Position numbers and translations under genes: made by a program. This document shows, piece after piece, positions 54,698 to 64,000 of a DNA stretch of 64,000 nucleotides (its first letter is position 1; each line of letters opens with the position of its first letter). This DNA is from Cricetomys ansorgei (lineage: Eukaryota > Chordata > Mammalia > Rodentia > Nesomyidae). Where the stretch lies: positions 531,501 through 595,500 of the forward strand of contig JAMJFZ010000165.1 of NCBI GenBank assembly GCA_026225945.1, given 5' to 3'. The notes below the pieces were generated by a model. The model saw only the letters and a program-made list of their open reading frames with translations, did not search any database and was not told where the DNA came from.

Positions 54698-54895
54698 GAG
54701 ATGGTCTTGAGTATCCCAGGCTGGCCTAGAATTTGCTATGTAGCTGAGGGTGACCCTGAACTTAAGATCCACCTGCTTCTATCTCTCAAGTACTGGGACT
54801 ACAGGCATGCACCACACACCTCTTCACATGTTGCAAGGAATTGAACCTAGAATTTCACGAAAACTAGGCAACCCCTCTCCAAACTGGGCAAGCCC
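54698..54895 (-). repeat. B4 SINE, minus strand
   Basis: GAGATGGTCTTGAGTATCCC, CCTAGAATTTGCTATGTAGC, TACTGGGACTACAGGCATGC and GGAATTGAACCTAGAATTTC. The ID half is decayed. Confidence 0.75.
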
Positions 54896-55299
54896 TGATT
54901 GGCAAACATGCTTTTTTTTTTTTCTCACTCTGAAAGGAACCAAGTGAGATGCCCCCGGGCATGACTGGAGCTACTGCACATGCTCAGTAAGAGGCCTGCT
55001 CAGTGCAGACTATGCTAGCGTGGCTGGCGTAGCTGCTGTGGCCGGTACTCTCATACAGACCTTCTTTTGGATTGGGCTTCCAGGAAATGAGGGAAGACTG
55101 GCTGCTGGCCTAGAAGAGCTACATTTTAAAAGTTCTTTATCCCTCTAATCAAAATGAGTGACGAGAAAGGCAGGGGAGATTTGATTAGAAACTGAGGTGC
55201 CTGGCCAGTCTGTGTGAACCCCGGTGACCCAGAGTTGGCTCACACTGGCTTCAAGACACACGGACCTGAGCTTAACCAGATGGAGGGTGGTCACGTGAC

Positions 55300-55520
55300 C
55301 AGACCTCCACGGGCCCCATCTTTCGGAGGATGATCTTTGAGGTGAAACTTATTTATCTAGGGCAGCAAGGGTTAATGCTGGGGCTGGGAGAGGCCAGGCA
55401 GCACGGAGCACTCCCTGTTTATTAATAAGCTATTTATCACCAGCTTTGCTTTTAATGCCATTTGGGCTTAATGTCGTTAATGAAATATAAATACCCACGC
55501 TAACGATGTCGGTCAGAGGC
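55300..55520. promoter_or_regulatory. AT-rich candidate conserved element 20
   Basis: GGATGATCTTTGAGG (TCF/LEF-like ATCTTTGA), TTATTTATCTAGGG (GATA), TTTATTAATAAGCTATTTATC, GCTTAATGTCGTTAATG and AAATATAAATACCC. Nearby 55140-55190 carries CTAATCAAAATGAG and GATTTGATTAG (ATCAAA cores). Repeat-free. Confidence 0.45.
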
Positions 55521-56995
55521 AGCACGGGCAGCAGACGGCTCAAGAACCAGGGCCAAACCGCTGGGCACGCTGGGGAAGAGGCTGAGAGCTCGGCAAGCGG
55601 AAGAGGTTCCCACCAGCTCGGCACCCCCCACCCCGCCCCCGCCAGCCCCCTCTGCTCCCACCGCAAGACTGGAGCTGGTGGTGCCGGGAAAAGCTGGGAG
55701 GAAGCTGCCCAGGGAGTTGGGGAGAGGAACCCTGCGAGGGTGAGGATGGCGTTAACTCCTGGAGCACAGAGAACAGCCCAGAGAGCTCCCACCTCGGGCA
55801 CTGCCCTCCTGGCATCAGGCCCCTTGGCTGCTGGAAGCTGGACTTCCACCAGCTGGCAGAAGGCCCTCCGTACTACTCTGAGCTCCCTGACCACGGGGAA
55901 CAGAGCCAGGGTGACAGAGGTCACAAGAGGGAGCAGTTAGGATCCCCTCAAGTTTTCCAATAAAGACTCTCGATTCTGGCACCCGGAATGACTTTCTGGA
56001 TGGCCTGCCCTTCCTGAAGCTGGCACGGGACTGCTCCAGGGCCTTGGGAGTAAGGTGTCAGAGGTTCACACGGCTATTTCTGTTCGGTACTTAAGAGGCC
56101 TCGGCACGTGGAGGTGGCCCTATGTACCAGGCTTTTGTCCCTAGCTAAGCCCCTCTCCCTCACTTAGCCATGTCCGCCCACCTCTCTTTGGGCTCAGAAC
56201 AGAGCCTTTAGCATCCAACGCAGATTATCCCCAGGAACCTCAGGCCTACCCTCAAGAGAAGCCAGAAGCCTGTTCCTGGGGGGATGTGGCCATGGGACCT
56301 TGCACAGAGGTCACAGATGGCCCCAATGGGACTTCACTCTCCACGTATCCAGAGATCTCCTGGACTCAAATCCTGGATGAGAGACTCAGGCTAGTGCCTC
56401 CAACCTCCTCCCCCCGGACAAAGGCAGTGGACGTCAGGGAGACTCCAGTTCTGCCCTGCTTACAAAGTCCTCAGACAGCTCCCAAAAGAGTGCCACTTCT
56501 TTCTAATGGAATCCCAGGCTTCCCTTTTGGGAAGCCCCAAAGCTTCTGGTCCTCTCCAGGCAGAAATGATGTTGTAGGAAACACAGAATGCCCAAGGAAA
56601 CACAAATGTCTACCGCGCAATGAATACTTCTTTAGGATAAGCATATCCCAAACATCACATGGAACACACTTACGCTAAGAATGATTTGCTGAACTTATCT
56701 GAACTTCAAATTGCAGCCAGTCCTATATCTTAATTGGCTAACTCTGGCAACTCTATCCAGGCTATCCAGCAGGTGGTGATGGGTCGTGGTGGGTGACAGG
56801 ATCACAAGGGGAGTGGAGGTCTCCCCCCATCTCTGCGGACTCCCTTCAAGAGACTCTAACTGGCCCCACCTCCTTCAACAGCCATTCCTGCACTGCCCTG
56901 TGTTACTGCTAACCTGTGGTGGGTCCTCTCTGCCTGTACCCCTCAAAGTCACCTCCATGTCCCCAAGGAGCACAGGGCTCGTTTGCCAGGGCTTG
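55521..56995. other. Unique non-coding DNA
   Basis: GC-richer at 55520-55760, then ordinary. No gene recognised. Confidence 0.3.
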
Positions 56996-56999
56996 GTGG

Positions 57000-57080
57000 A
57001 GCTCAGCTCGGCAGCTAATCCCCTGGGTGTCTCCTGTCAGATTATTAATTAGCTAAAGCGGATCGGTCTTAGAACAACAT
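57000..57080. promoter_or_regulatory. Small candidate element with TAATCC and ATTAATTAG
   Basis: CAGCTAATCCCCTGG (OTX/PITX-type TAATCC) and CAGATTATTAATTAGC lie within 40 bp. Repeat-free. Confidence 0.35.
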
Positions 57081-57837
57081 GCACTTGGGCTGCAGATAAA
57101 GCAGGCCATGGAAGCCGGTTGGGGGGCTACTTAAAGTGACAAGACCCCGTTTGCGAACTGCTTCCTGGGAGGAGACCAAGGCTGGAGATAGGAGGGGGCC
57201 CAGACGGACCCCCTCCCACAAACACCTGTGTCTGCTCCCAGATGAAAGTGCGTGCTGGGTGAGAAGCTCAATACTGGGGGGGCCCATGCCAGGAGAAGCT
57301 GGATGGTTACTAATGAGCCGGGGCCTAATCAGATCATGTCACTCAGAACTCTTCACAAAGAGTCTAATTTCACCTGGGAAGCCAAAAATGAAATAGAATT
57401 CTCGCTAAAGCCTACAAAATATGTAGACTCTTCATGCACACTGGGTGCACTGGTCTCCTGACTGTCCTCCGATATGCGAAGTGGGGGCAGGCTCTGGCCT
57501 CTGGGATCCCAGAGTTACTGTTCCCTCTGATGGAAATGCTCTTCCCCGAGACATCAATTAGCATGGACGGCTCCCTCAACTCCTTTCTGTCTCCATCTTG
57601 GTGACTCTTTCTCCAGAAACCACACCTAAAATTACACACCAGCCACCTCCCCCACCCTTTCTTCCAGTCGCCAAGTCAGCATCCTTCACCCTTCAGCACA
57701 TGTTGCCGACCGATATCCATCCGATTCTCTTATTGTCATGTGCTTCCCTCCGCCAAACGGAAGGTCCAGGACAGGAAATCCTTGGCCCTTCTGTTCACTT
57801 CCTGAAACGAGGGATCTGAACTACTGTTCGATAAGGT

Positions 57838-57862
57838 TGAATGAATGAATGAATGAATGAAA
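57838..57862. repeat. (GAAT)n microsatellite
   Basis: Five to six TGAA/GAAT units, 20 bp before the DR1 array. Confidence 0.9.
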
Positions 57863-57880
57863 CAGGAGAAGAATGAGCAA

Positions 57881-57900
57881 AGGTCAGAGGTCAGAGGTCA
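57881..57900 (+). promoter_or_regulatory. Triple AGGTCA direct repeat (DR1 x 2)
   Basis: Three perfect nuclear-receptor half-sites AGGTCA at 57881-57886, 57888-57893 and 57895-57900, each separated by one G, preceded by CAA. DR1 spacing is bound by RXR homo- and heterodimers, PPAR-RXR, HNF4 and COUP-TF. It is also a 7-bp tandem repeat, so a chance microsatellite origin is possible. Confidence 0.55.
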
Positions 57901-58149
57901 GAGCCCTGGTCCACCCTGTGGTCTCCCGTAGCACCACGCCCTCCCCACCTTTCTTGGGTTTGCCCTACACCGTGGTGCTTTTCACTCACGGGCACTTCAG
58001 TTCCCGGTCTTCTAAAGGTGATGCCCTGGAGAAGCCATCTCCACGGCACCCCGAGCCCCTCCCGTGCTGGGATTGCTCCTCTCTGCCCAGGGAGCAGAGC
58101 AGGGTGGGCAACATCAGGACTCACAGCTGTTGTCCCGGCCCAGCTCAGC

Positions 58150-58370
58150 TGCTAGCAAACTCCTGGGCTTGGATTGTTTTGACTTGAGTCGGTGAAGCTG
58201 AAATATTGAGTCACAACGGCCCGAAACTTCATTACCAGCTCTTAACACAGATTACTAAGGGAAAAAAGTTGCTTTTAATTGCTTTTTCCGATTAGCATTT
58301 CTGGAGGAGAAAGTAATGTGTAATTATACTCCCTCCACTTACCCACCTTGGCCATGGGGGTTCCCAACCC
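58150..58370. promoter_or_regulatory. AT-rich candidate conserved element 21
   Basis: GGATTGTTTTGACTTGAG (SOX-like ATTGTTTT), GAAATATTGAGTCAC, CTTCATTACCAGC, GCTTTTAATTGCTTTTTCC, GATTAGCATTTC and GTGTAATTATACTCC. Complex and repeat-free, one of the better enhancer-like blocks. Confidence 0.5.
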
Positions 58371-58630
58371 TAGGCTGCAAGGTTCAGGGTCAGAAAAGAC
58401 TCCTGTTGCCGAGGGAGGCCGAGGAACCAGACCGAAGAGGACACTGAGTGGGAACCTCTAGGCCTGATAGGAGCAAACTGGCAGTTAACTGTGGGCAGCT
58501 GTCCAAGGACCCAGAAGTGGGCCCCAAGTGTCCCACTGGAACGTCGACTTGGTACCCCCACCTCCGTACTTAATGGCTTTCACCTCTACCAGGAATTTAT
58601 TGAGTAGATTCCAGAATAGAATAGAAGAAG

Positions 58631-58745
58631 GGGCCAGGCACGGTGGATGTGTCTGTGATCTTGGGGAGATCATGGGGAGCCGAGGCAGGACGATCTCAAG
58701 TTGGTGGCCAGCCAGGACCATATAGTGAGACCCTATCTCAAAAGG
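58631..58745 (+). repeat. Old B1-like SINE
   Basis: GGGCCAGGCACGGTGGATG, GGGGAGCCGAGGCAGGACG, GGTGGCCAGCCAGGACC and GAGACCCTATCTCAAAAGG keep the 7SL-derived order. Confidence 0.7.
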
Positions 58746-58759
58746 ACAGATTAAAAACA

Positions 58760-58920
58760 GGCTGGCGAGATAGCTCAGCAGGCAAAGGTGCATGTAGCTG
58801 ATTCTGATGATCTGAGTTGCGTCCCTGGGGCCCACAGAGGGGAAAGAGAGAATCGGCTCCTGCCGACTGTCCTGTGTCCTCACGCATGTGCACATATACA
58901 CACATAAATAATTGTAAACA
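58760..58920 (+). repeat. B2/B3 SINE
   Basis: GGCTGGCGAGATAGCTCAGC, GATGATCTGAGTTGCGTCCC and CTGCCGACTGTCCTGTG, then an ACATATACACACATAAATAA tail. Confidence 0.9.
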
Positions 58921-61900
58921 GGTGCAGAGCCCTGGCCCTTGACTCCTCTATGTGTAAGACCTCCAACACCTTTCACTGTGGACACTCAGAAGCCTCAGGA
59001 CCCAAGCGAGGCAGAGTGTGAATGCCTTGTGGGTCGGTCCACCCTGAGAAGCACCCATGTCACCAGATGAGAACTACCACCGGGGTATTTCTAATCAGGG
59101 AAGGCGATGCCAGGCATCCATTGTTTTCCCGTGGACCAGTGCTAGGCAGGATTCGGGGATTCTTCGATGGAAGGCAGGAGGACCAGGGGAAACTGAGGAA
59201 GACAGCTGTCAGCGGGTACCCGCATCGCCAGAGAGCGCTCTTACTCAGAATAGAAACAGAAAAACCAGTGACTCTTCCCAAATTATCTCCTAGTCACACA
59301 CCCGCTCACCCCAAGGGGTCCTCCAGAGCACAGAGCACCACATAGATCACCCAGGGGTAGTGGAGACACAGGCTCCCCTGCTTCCCTTCACGGGTACCTT
59401 CCTCTCCCAACCCCACCCTTCTGCACCCTGCACTGCAGCTGCGTGCTCTAGAGCTACCAGCCTCCCATCAGATCAAAGCCCTGGAGGATGCCATTAGAAC
59501 TGTCCAGTCCAGTTAGAAATGAGGGTCATGGATCTAGTGCAGACCGTGGAGGCAGAGAGCAGAGAAACCTCCAACTCCTGCAGAGGCAAAGGCCTGTCTA
59601 CCCAGATGCACCCTCCCCTAAGGCAAGCAGACACACCCAGGACGATTAGCTGACACCCTCCTACCCCAAGAGTCAGACAGCAGCACCAGCTGTGGGCCTG
59701 GGATATCCCCACCAGCCCCTACGGGCACTGGCCTGCCCTTCTGCCACATCCCTCGCTCTCCCTGGAGCTCCGTCCTCCAGAGCTTCCTGGAGGCTTGACT
59801 GCTGTGCCACATATTGCTTCCCACTTGGGACACCCCCCTACGCCCCCTGCAAGACGTCACCAGCCCGCCCTTCCCACCACTCTCCCTGGAGGTCAGGCCT
59901 CCTGAGCTTTCCTGGAGGGCTGAGCTGGCCCATATGGCTGGGGATCCCTTGCCAGCACCAGTAAGTGCTCACGGGACCCAGCAGCCCACAGGGCAGTGAC
60001 AGCTTTGCACTCATTCTAGCCAGACCTTTGGCTTGCTACTGGGCTGCATGGCAGCACCAGGGCTGTACAGACCCCGACGAGATGTCAGGGATGGCCTCGT
60101 GTTACAGCGCCACATCCTCGGTAGTCTTTGCCAACCTGGCCTACCCAGGATACAGGTGAGGAAAGTCTTGTGTCAGAGGCCCCAGAAACAGGGACAGGGT
60201 CTGGGTTCAAGTCCCCCAGCATGTCTACAGCAATTCACACCTTTCTGTGTTTTAAGGATGTTAGGATCCCTGCCAGTGCGCTGGGGCTGGGGGCTAAGCC
60301 GGCCTGGTGTATATGGCGAGGTCTTAGCTAACCCATTTATCAGCCCTTTGGATGCTCAGCTGAGGATCTGTACAACCAGGAAAGGGCAGAAGCTCTTCCC
60401 TGGGAACACAGATCCCTTTTAAAGCCACAGTGAGGGAAACCCAGTGGATGTTCATCCCTACAGGGAACCCACGGTGGAAGGGTCCAAATTGGCTACCCTG
60501 TGCGGTCTTAGAGCAAAAGAACAGCGACTGTAGAATTCTTAGCAGCCAGCCTAACTTCAAAATGGTGCTTCTCTCCTACTCTACAAGAGGCGAACCCACT
60601 GAGATCCGTGGGACGTGGGGGTTGGAGGAGAGGGAGAGAGAGGGAAGGCATAGGTGCACAGGGAACTCAGAATGTTCTAGGCATCCGGGGGACCTCCCTT
60701 GCTCATGCTGTTCAACGGTTAAGTCACGGTAACTCTTCCTCTGAACGTACACAGACGCCGCTCCTGCCTCAGCCTGCCCACCTTCCCATCCCAGCCACCC
60801 CTCCCCCCGACTCCAGTGGCTGCAGCCACTGCTCCCTCAACTCCTGGTATCTTCACTTGCTGTCTCCATGATGCACTGTCCCCAGGATGCCCTCAGCTGT
60901 CATTTAAAGCAAGTCAGATTACTCTATCTCCCCAGGGGCACCCCTCCGCCCCTGGCACACAGTGCTGCACGTCCTGGGCCCCCCCCCCAGCGACCCCAGC
61001 CACACGGTCCGGTCACCAAATGCTGTTAGTTTATCCCACCCAAGGACCTCTAAAAAACCCGTGGACTCTTTTTCTGGAATATTCTCCTGTCTGCTCTTCA
61101 GGTAACTGTCCACTTCCCATCTCTCATCTCTGCTGTCGCATCCTCAGAGTCTAGCTCTGAGTATCCCTGGCCTTTTCCATCATTTCGTCCTGTTCCCATG
61201 CTGCCCAAGGTCTGCCATACTTGTTTTCCTGAGTGTGTTGGTTGTCATCAGAAATCTGACAGCGAGGGGCTTCCTGCCCACATTGTCCACTGGGGAGTGA
61301 GCTGCAGACACCGTACCCCCTGTGACTGTTGGACGCAGCTAGATCTTCTGCCGACCTTTCAGAAGTGAGAAAAACCTAAGCCTAAGCCTAAGCCAGATGG
61401 GGGTCCGTGGTCCACCAAAGGTGCGGACTTCTCCCCTGGTCCACACCCCGGTGATACATCCCTGCCGTGGCGGACCATCCCTGAAAAGGGTGGAGTCAGT
61501 GAGCAGGGACTCAGCCTTGACATTCCCTCTCCGAGCCTTCAGAGTTCCCAAGCTTCATTATCAAAGCTGGAGACAGCCGATGCCAGGATGCGGGAGTCCC
61601 GCCGGACCTGTTGGGCCCATACCCTGTGCTGGGTTGCAAATCCCAGCTGGCATGGCCCCTGGGAGTCAACAGTGAGTGGAAACTTCAGAAAGGGAAAAAT
61701 TAATGGGCATGTTTTGCCCAGAGAAAGAAGAAAACAAAAAGCCTGTCGTGAAGAACGGGGCAGGAGTACATTAGCCCCTTAAAGGGACCCCGCAGGCACC
61801 ACAGCAGCCTGCTTAATGGCAAGGCACGGGAGGGCCTTGGGGGTGGACTGGTCAAAGTTCTTGCCTTTCCAGTATTCTCACCCTCCGAGGAAGCAGACAG

Positions 61901-61935
61901 GCCAGGAGAGCCTAGGAAGGCAATGGAGTCTGGAC
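58921..61935. other. Unique non-coding DNA
   Basis: About 3 kb with no recognised gene or repeat family. A four-copy CCTAAG hexamer run lies at about 61376-61394. Overlapping frames lack domain or splice support. Confidence 0.35.
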
Positions 61936-61939
61936 GCAA

Positions 61940-62142
61940 GGCTGGAGAGAAGACTCAGCACTGGTTAATATCACTAGCTACTGTTGCAGAGGACCTGGGT
62001 TTGATTCCTAGCACCTACATGGCAGCTCACAACCATCTGTAACTACAGTCTCAGGGTGTCTCGGACACCCTTGCTGACTTTGGAGGGGACCAGGCACACA
62101 CCCATACAAATACAAACAATATTTTTTTAATTAAAAAAGGTC
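61940..62142 (+). repeat. B2 SINE
   Basis: GGCTGGAGAGAAGACTCAGC, GAGGACCTGGGTTTGATTCC, GGCAGCTCACAACCATCTG and ACTACAGTCTCAGGG, then an A/T tail (TTTTTTTAATTAAAAAAGG). Confidence 0.95.
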
Positions 62143-63140
62143 AAGATGCTAGCACCAGACCCGAAGGAGACTGTGGAGCAGCAAGCTCACCACGCAGCCT
62201 TTCTCAGGCAGCAGCTAAACAGCCCCCGTGCTACTCGGGCGGCAGGAGGACAGAGGGACACTGGGAACACGTCTTGAGTACAGACGGACAGATGGCTGGA
62301 GCACGATCTCACTAGACACCAGGAAGGAGAGTCTCTCGGCCGCTTTAGCGATCAGAGGGTACATCTGCATCTGATTTGCAAGTTCCTTGGCTACATTTGG
62401 GGGTTTCTGCCAGTCCCCAAGGAACCACAGTCTCAAATGGAGCAGGCTTGCAGCTTTGGGGACCTTGCAAACCCCAATGAACACCAAGGTGCCCGGCTCT
62501 CTAAGTGTTCCTAACTTCCGAGTTTAAAGTCCAGAGTTACAGAGCCAGACCACAGAGGGAGGCCTGCGGGGAGCCAAGGATGCTGACTCCAGTTTGGGAG
62601 GGTGAGTGGCCCTGGCCTAGACATCAGTCTGTACCCCCTCTACCCCAGGCTCCATTCCAAGACCTTGCCCATCAGTTGTATGAACACCTGGGCTTCTCTG
62701 GACTGGTTCTCTTGAGAAAACTGCTAATGACCAATATGTCTCAAGAATTGCTGCATTTGGTACCCGCAGGCAAATACCCGAGAGTATGGGTACACACTTT
62801 GTGGCTGGCTAAGTGATTCCATAGACAAGGGACTATTTACATGCCCTGATCAAAGGTACCCATACCTCATCCGCTAAGAAAAGTCTAGCCTGGGCTAGAG
62901 ATAGCCCCAACAGGTCATTCCCAGGCCAGCTCCTTCCACAAACAAACCCAGGGCAGAGCAGCTAGTGGGCACACAAAGGCTGCACCAGGCTGTCCCCATG
63001 GTGAAATTCAGAATGACCCAACACTTTGATCGTGGAGTAGCATCTGCTGCGGTAAGGGCACCACCCAAGATATCTGCCCGCTGCTGTACCCTCTAAGGTC
63101 ACATCACTGGGAAGGACTTCTCAAGGTCAGTTGTACCAAC
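62143..63140. other. Unique non-coding DNA
   Basis: No gene or repeat recognised. Confidence 0.3.
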
Positions 63141-63144
63141 CCCT

Positions 63145-63240
63145 TTGTTTCATGGGGGAAGAAACGAAGACCCTGAGAGGTGCAAGAAATAAGTTTGATG
63201 GCAAAGCCAAGGCTGAGATGAAGGTGCCTGCCCCTGTTTC
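63145..63240 (+). repeat. MIR SINE fragment (probable)
   Basis: TTTCATGGGGGAAGAAACG, ACCCTGAGAGGTGC and AAAGCCAAGGCTGAGATG resemble the 3' part of MIR. Confidence 0.45.
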
Positions 63241-63544
63241 CTCTTCTACTGTATGTGAGCTCCTGGGCAGAACCCAGTGAGAGAGATGAGTCTAAGGAAG
63301 TGACAACCCTTCAACTGGCCAGCCCACATCTCCCAGTGCATCCTGGGAACCAGGAGAGAGGCTACCTTTGCATCCCAAGAGGCCAAGGTCCGAAGTCCAT
63401 TCCAATGCACACCGCCACTGAGGAGCTGCGAGGTCCCCCAGTGAAGGAGGAGTCGGTGGCCAAGGGGGATAAAGAGGGTCTGCCTTCTGTCAGCAAGGTC
63501 TGTGTGCCTGCCAGAGAGGAGAAAGGGAAACAGATTAAGTTTGT

Positions 63545-63684
63545 GGGCTGGCAAGGTGGTTTAGCTGATAAATGCACTTGCCACCAATCTGATGACCTGC
63601 GTGCGTTCAATCCCTGGGGAGTACGTGGTGGAAAGAACCAACTCCCACAAGTTGACCTCTGACCTCTACACCTGCACCATGGCA
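63545..63684 (+). repeat. B2 SINE
   Basis: GGGCTGGCAAGGTGGTTTAGC, CACTTGCCACCAATCTGATG, GTGCGTTCAATCCCTGG and CCCACAAGTTGACCTCTGACC are the B2 head and body. Confidence 0.9.
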
Positions 63685-63744
63685 CATTTGCACAAAACAT
63701 GTGCATGCATGTGTGTACATGCTTGTACATGTTTTGTGCACATG
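63685..63744. repeat. 60-bp imperfect palindrome in B2 tail
   Basis: Two abutting 30-bp arms (63685-63714 and 63715-63744) are reverse complements at 25 of 30 positions, including a perfect 14-bp block around GCACAAAACATGT. It could fold as a hairpin or cruciform. Confidence 0.85.
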
Positions 63745-63828
63745 TATGCACAAAACAATAATTTTTTTCTTTTCTCTCTCTCTTCTTTTTTTTTTTTTTT
63801 TAGAAATGATTGTTGAAAAAAAATAAGA

Positions 63829-63976
63829 AGCTGGGTGGTGGGGTGGCACACGCCTTTAATCCCAGCACTCGGGAGGCAGAGGCAGGCGGATCTCTGTGAG
63901 TTCCAGGCCAGCCTGGTCTACAGAGTGAGCTCCAGGACAGCCAGAGTTACAACAGAGAAACCCTGTCTTGGAAAGA
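63829..63976 (+). repeat. B1 SINE
   Basis: AGCTGGGTGGTGGGGTGGCAC, CCCAGCACTCGGGAGGCAGAG, GGCCAGCCTGGTCTACAGAG and CAGAGAAACCCTGTCTTGG. It is followed by a (GGAA)n tail that runs off the window at 64000. Confidence 0.95.
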
Positions 63977-64000
63977 AGGAAGGAAGGAAGGAAGGAAGGA
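63977..64000. repeat. (GGAA)n microsatellite, truncated by window end
   Basis: Six GGAA units grown from the B1 tail. (GGAA)n arrays can bind ETS factors when long. The length beyond the window is unknown. Confidence 0.85.

Noticed and set aside
61376..61394. CCTAAG hexamer run resembling a telomere repeat
   Set aside because: Only about four units, and the unit is CCTAAG rather than CCCTAA. It is a short simple repeat.
1..64000. CRISPR array, prophage, operon or other prokaryotic system
   Set aside because: Rodent SINEs, microsatellites and intronless non-coding layout show this is mammalian nuclear DNA. No direct-repeat/spacer pattern exists.

Overview
This window looks like nuclear DNA of a muroid rodent (mouse/rat-like). 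It carries B1, B2/B3, B4 and ID SINEs, a URR1-type hAT element, old MIR and L1 3'-end fragments, and many long (CA)n/(GT)n and polypurine microsatellites. No prokaryotic, viral or organellar gene organisation is present. The species cannot be fixed from the sequence alone. I found no complete protein-coding gene: the longest open frames lie in the GC-rich CpG island or in microsatellites, where stop codons are rare by composition, and overlap on both strands.

The left end holds the only clear promoter-like region. It has a strong CTCF-type site at about 661, an AT-rich block at 1740-1958 and a dense CpG island at about 1960-3435. Inside the island the minus strand has GC boxes, an inverted CCAAT box (about 2605), an AT-rich leader and a good splice donor at 2398/2399. 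A second minus-strand donor lies at 1977/1978. The simplest reading is the 5' end of a minus-strand gene that leaves the window to the left. I could not name that gene.

The remaining 60 kb is non-coding. Moderately GC-rich unique DNA is punctuated by about 25 AT-rich islands of 80-400 bp, dense in TAATTA, ATTA, GATA, octamer, PBX/HOX, PBX/MEIS and RFX motifs and largely free of rodent repeats. That is the layout typical of a cis-regulatory domain around a developmental transcription-factor gene. The best blocks are 6030-6400, 14650-14935, 20285-20660, 26310-26500, 30800-31080, 35700-36010, 41690-41990, 42420-42650, 45895-46160, 48480-48715, 55300-55520 and 58150-58370. Conservation is inferred from composition and motif content, not from an alignment.

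Repeats cluster at 17.4-19.8, 32.0-33.4, 36.9-39.9, 58.6-58.9 and 61.9-64.0 kb. Low-complexity tracts include a roughly 0.67-kb (CA)n/ATATGCAT array (32.6-33.3 kb), a roughly 390-bp polypurine tract (47.6-48.0 kb) and a G-run cluster (40.37-40.45 kb). The intervals not listed as features are unique sequence in which I see no gene or recognisable element.

The strongest leads for a closer look are a triple POU-octamer cluster at 45946-45971, a PBX-MEIS site next to an RFX X-box at 35809-35834, a three-half-site DR1 array at 57881-57900, the CTCF site at 661, and the minus-strand candidate first exons. No clearly new biological system was found.
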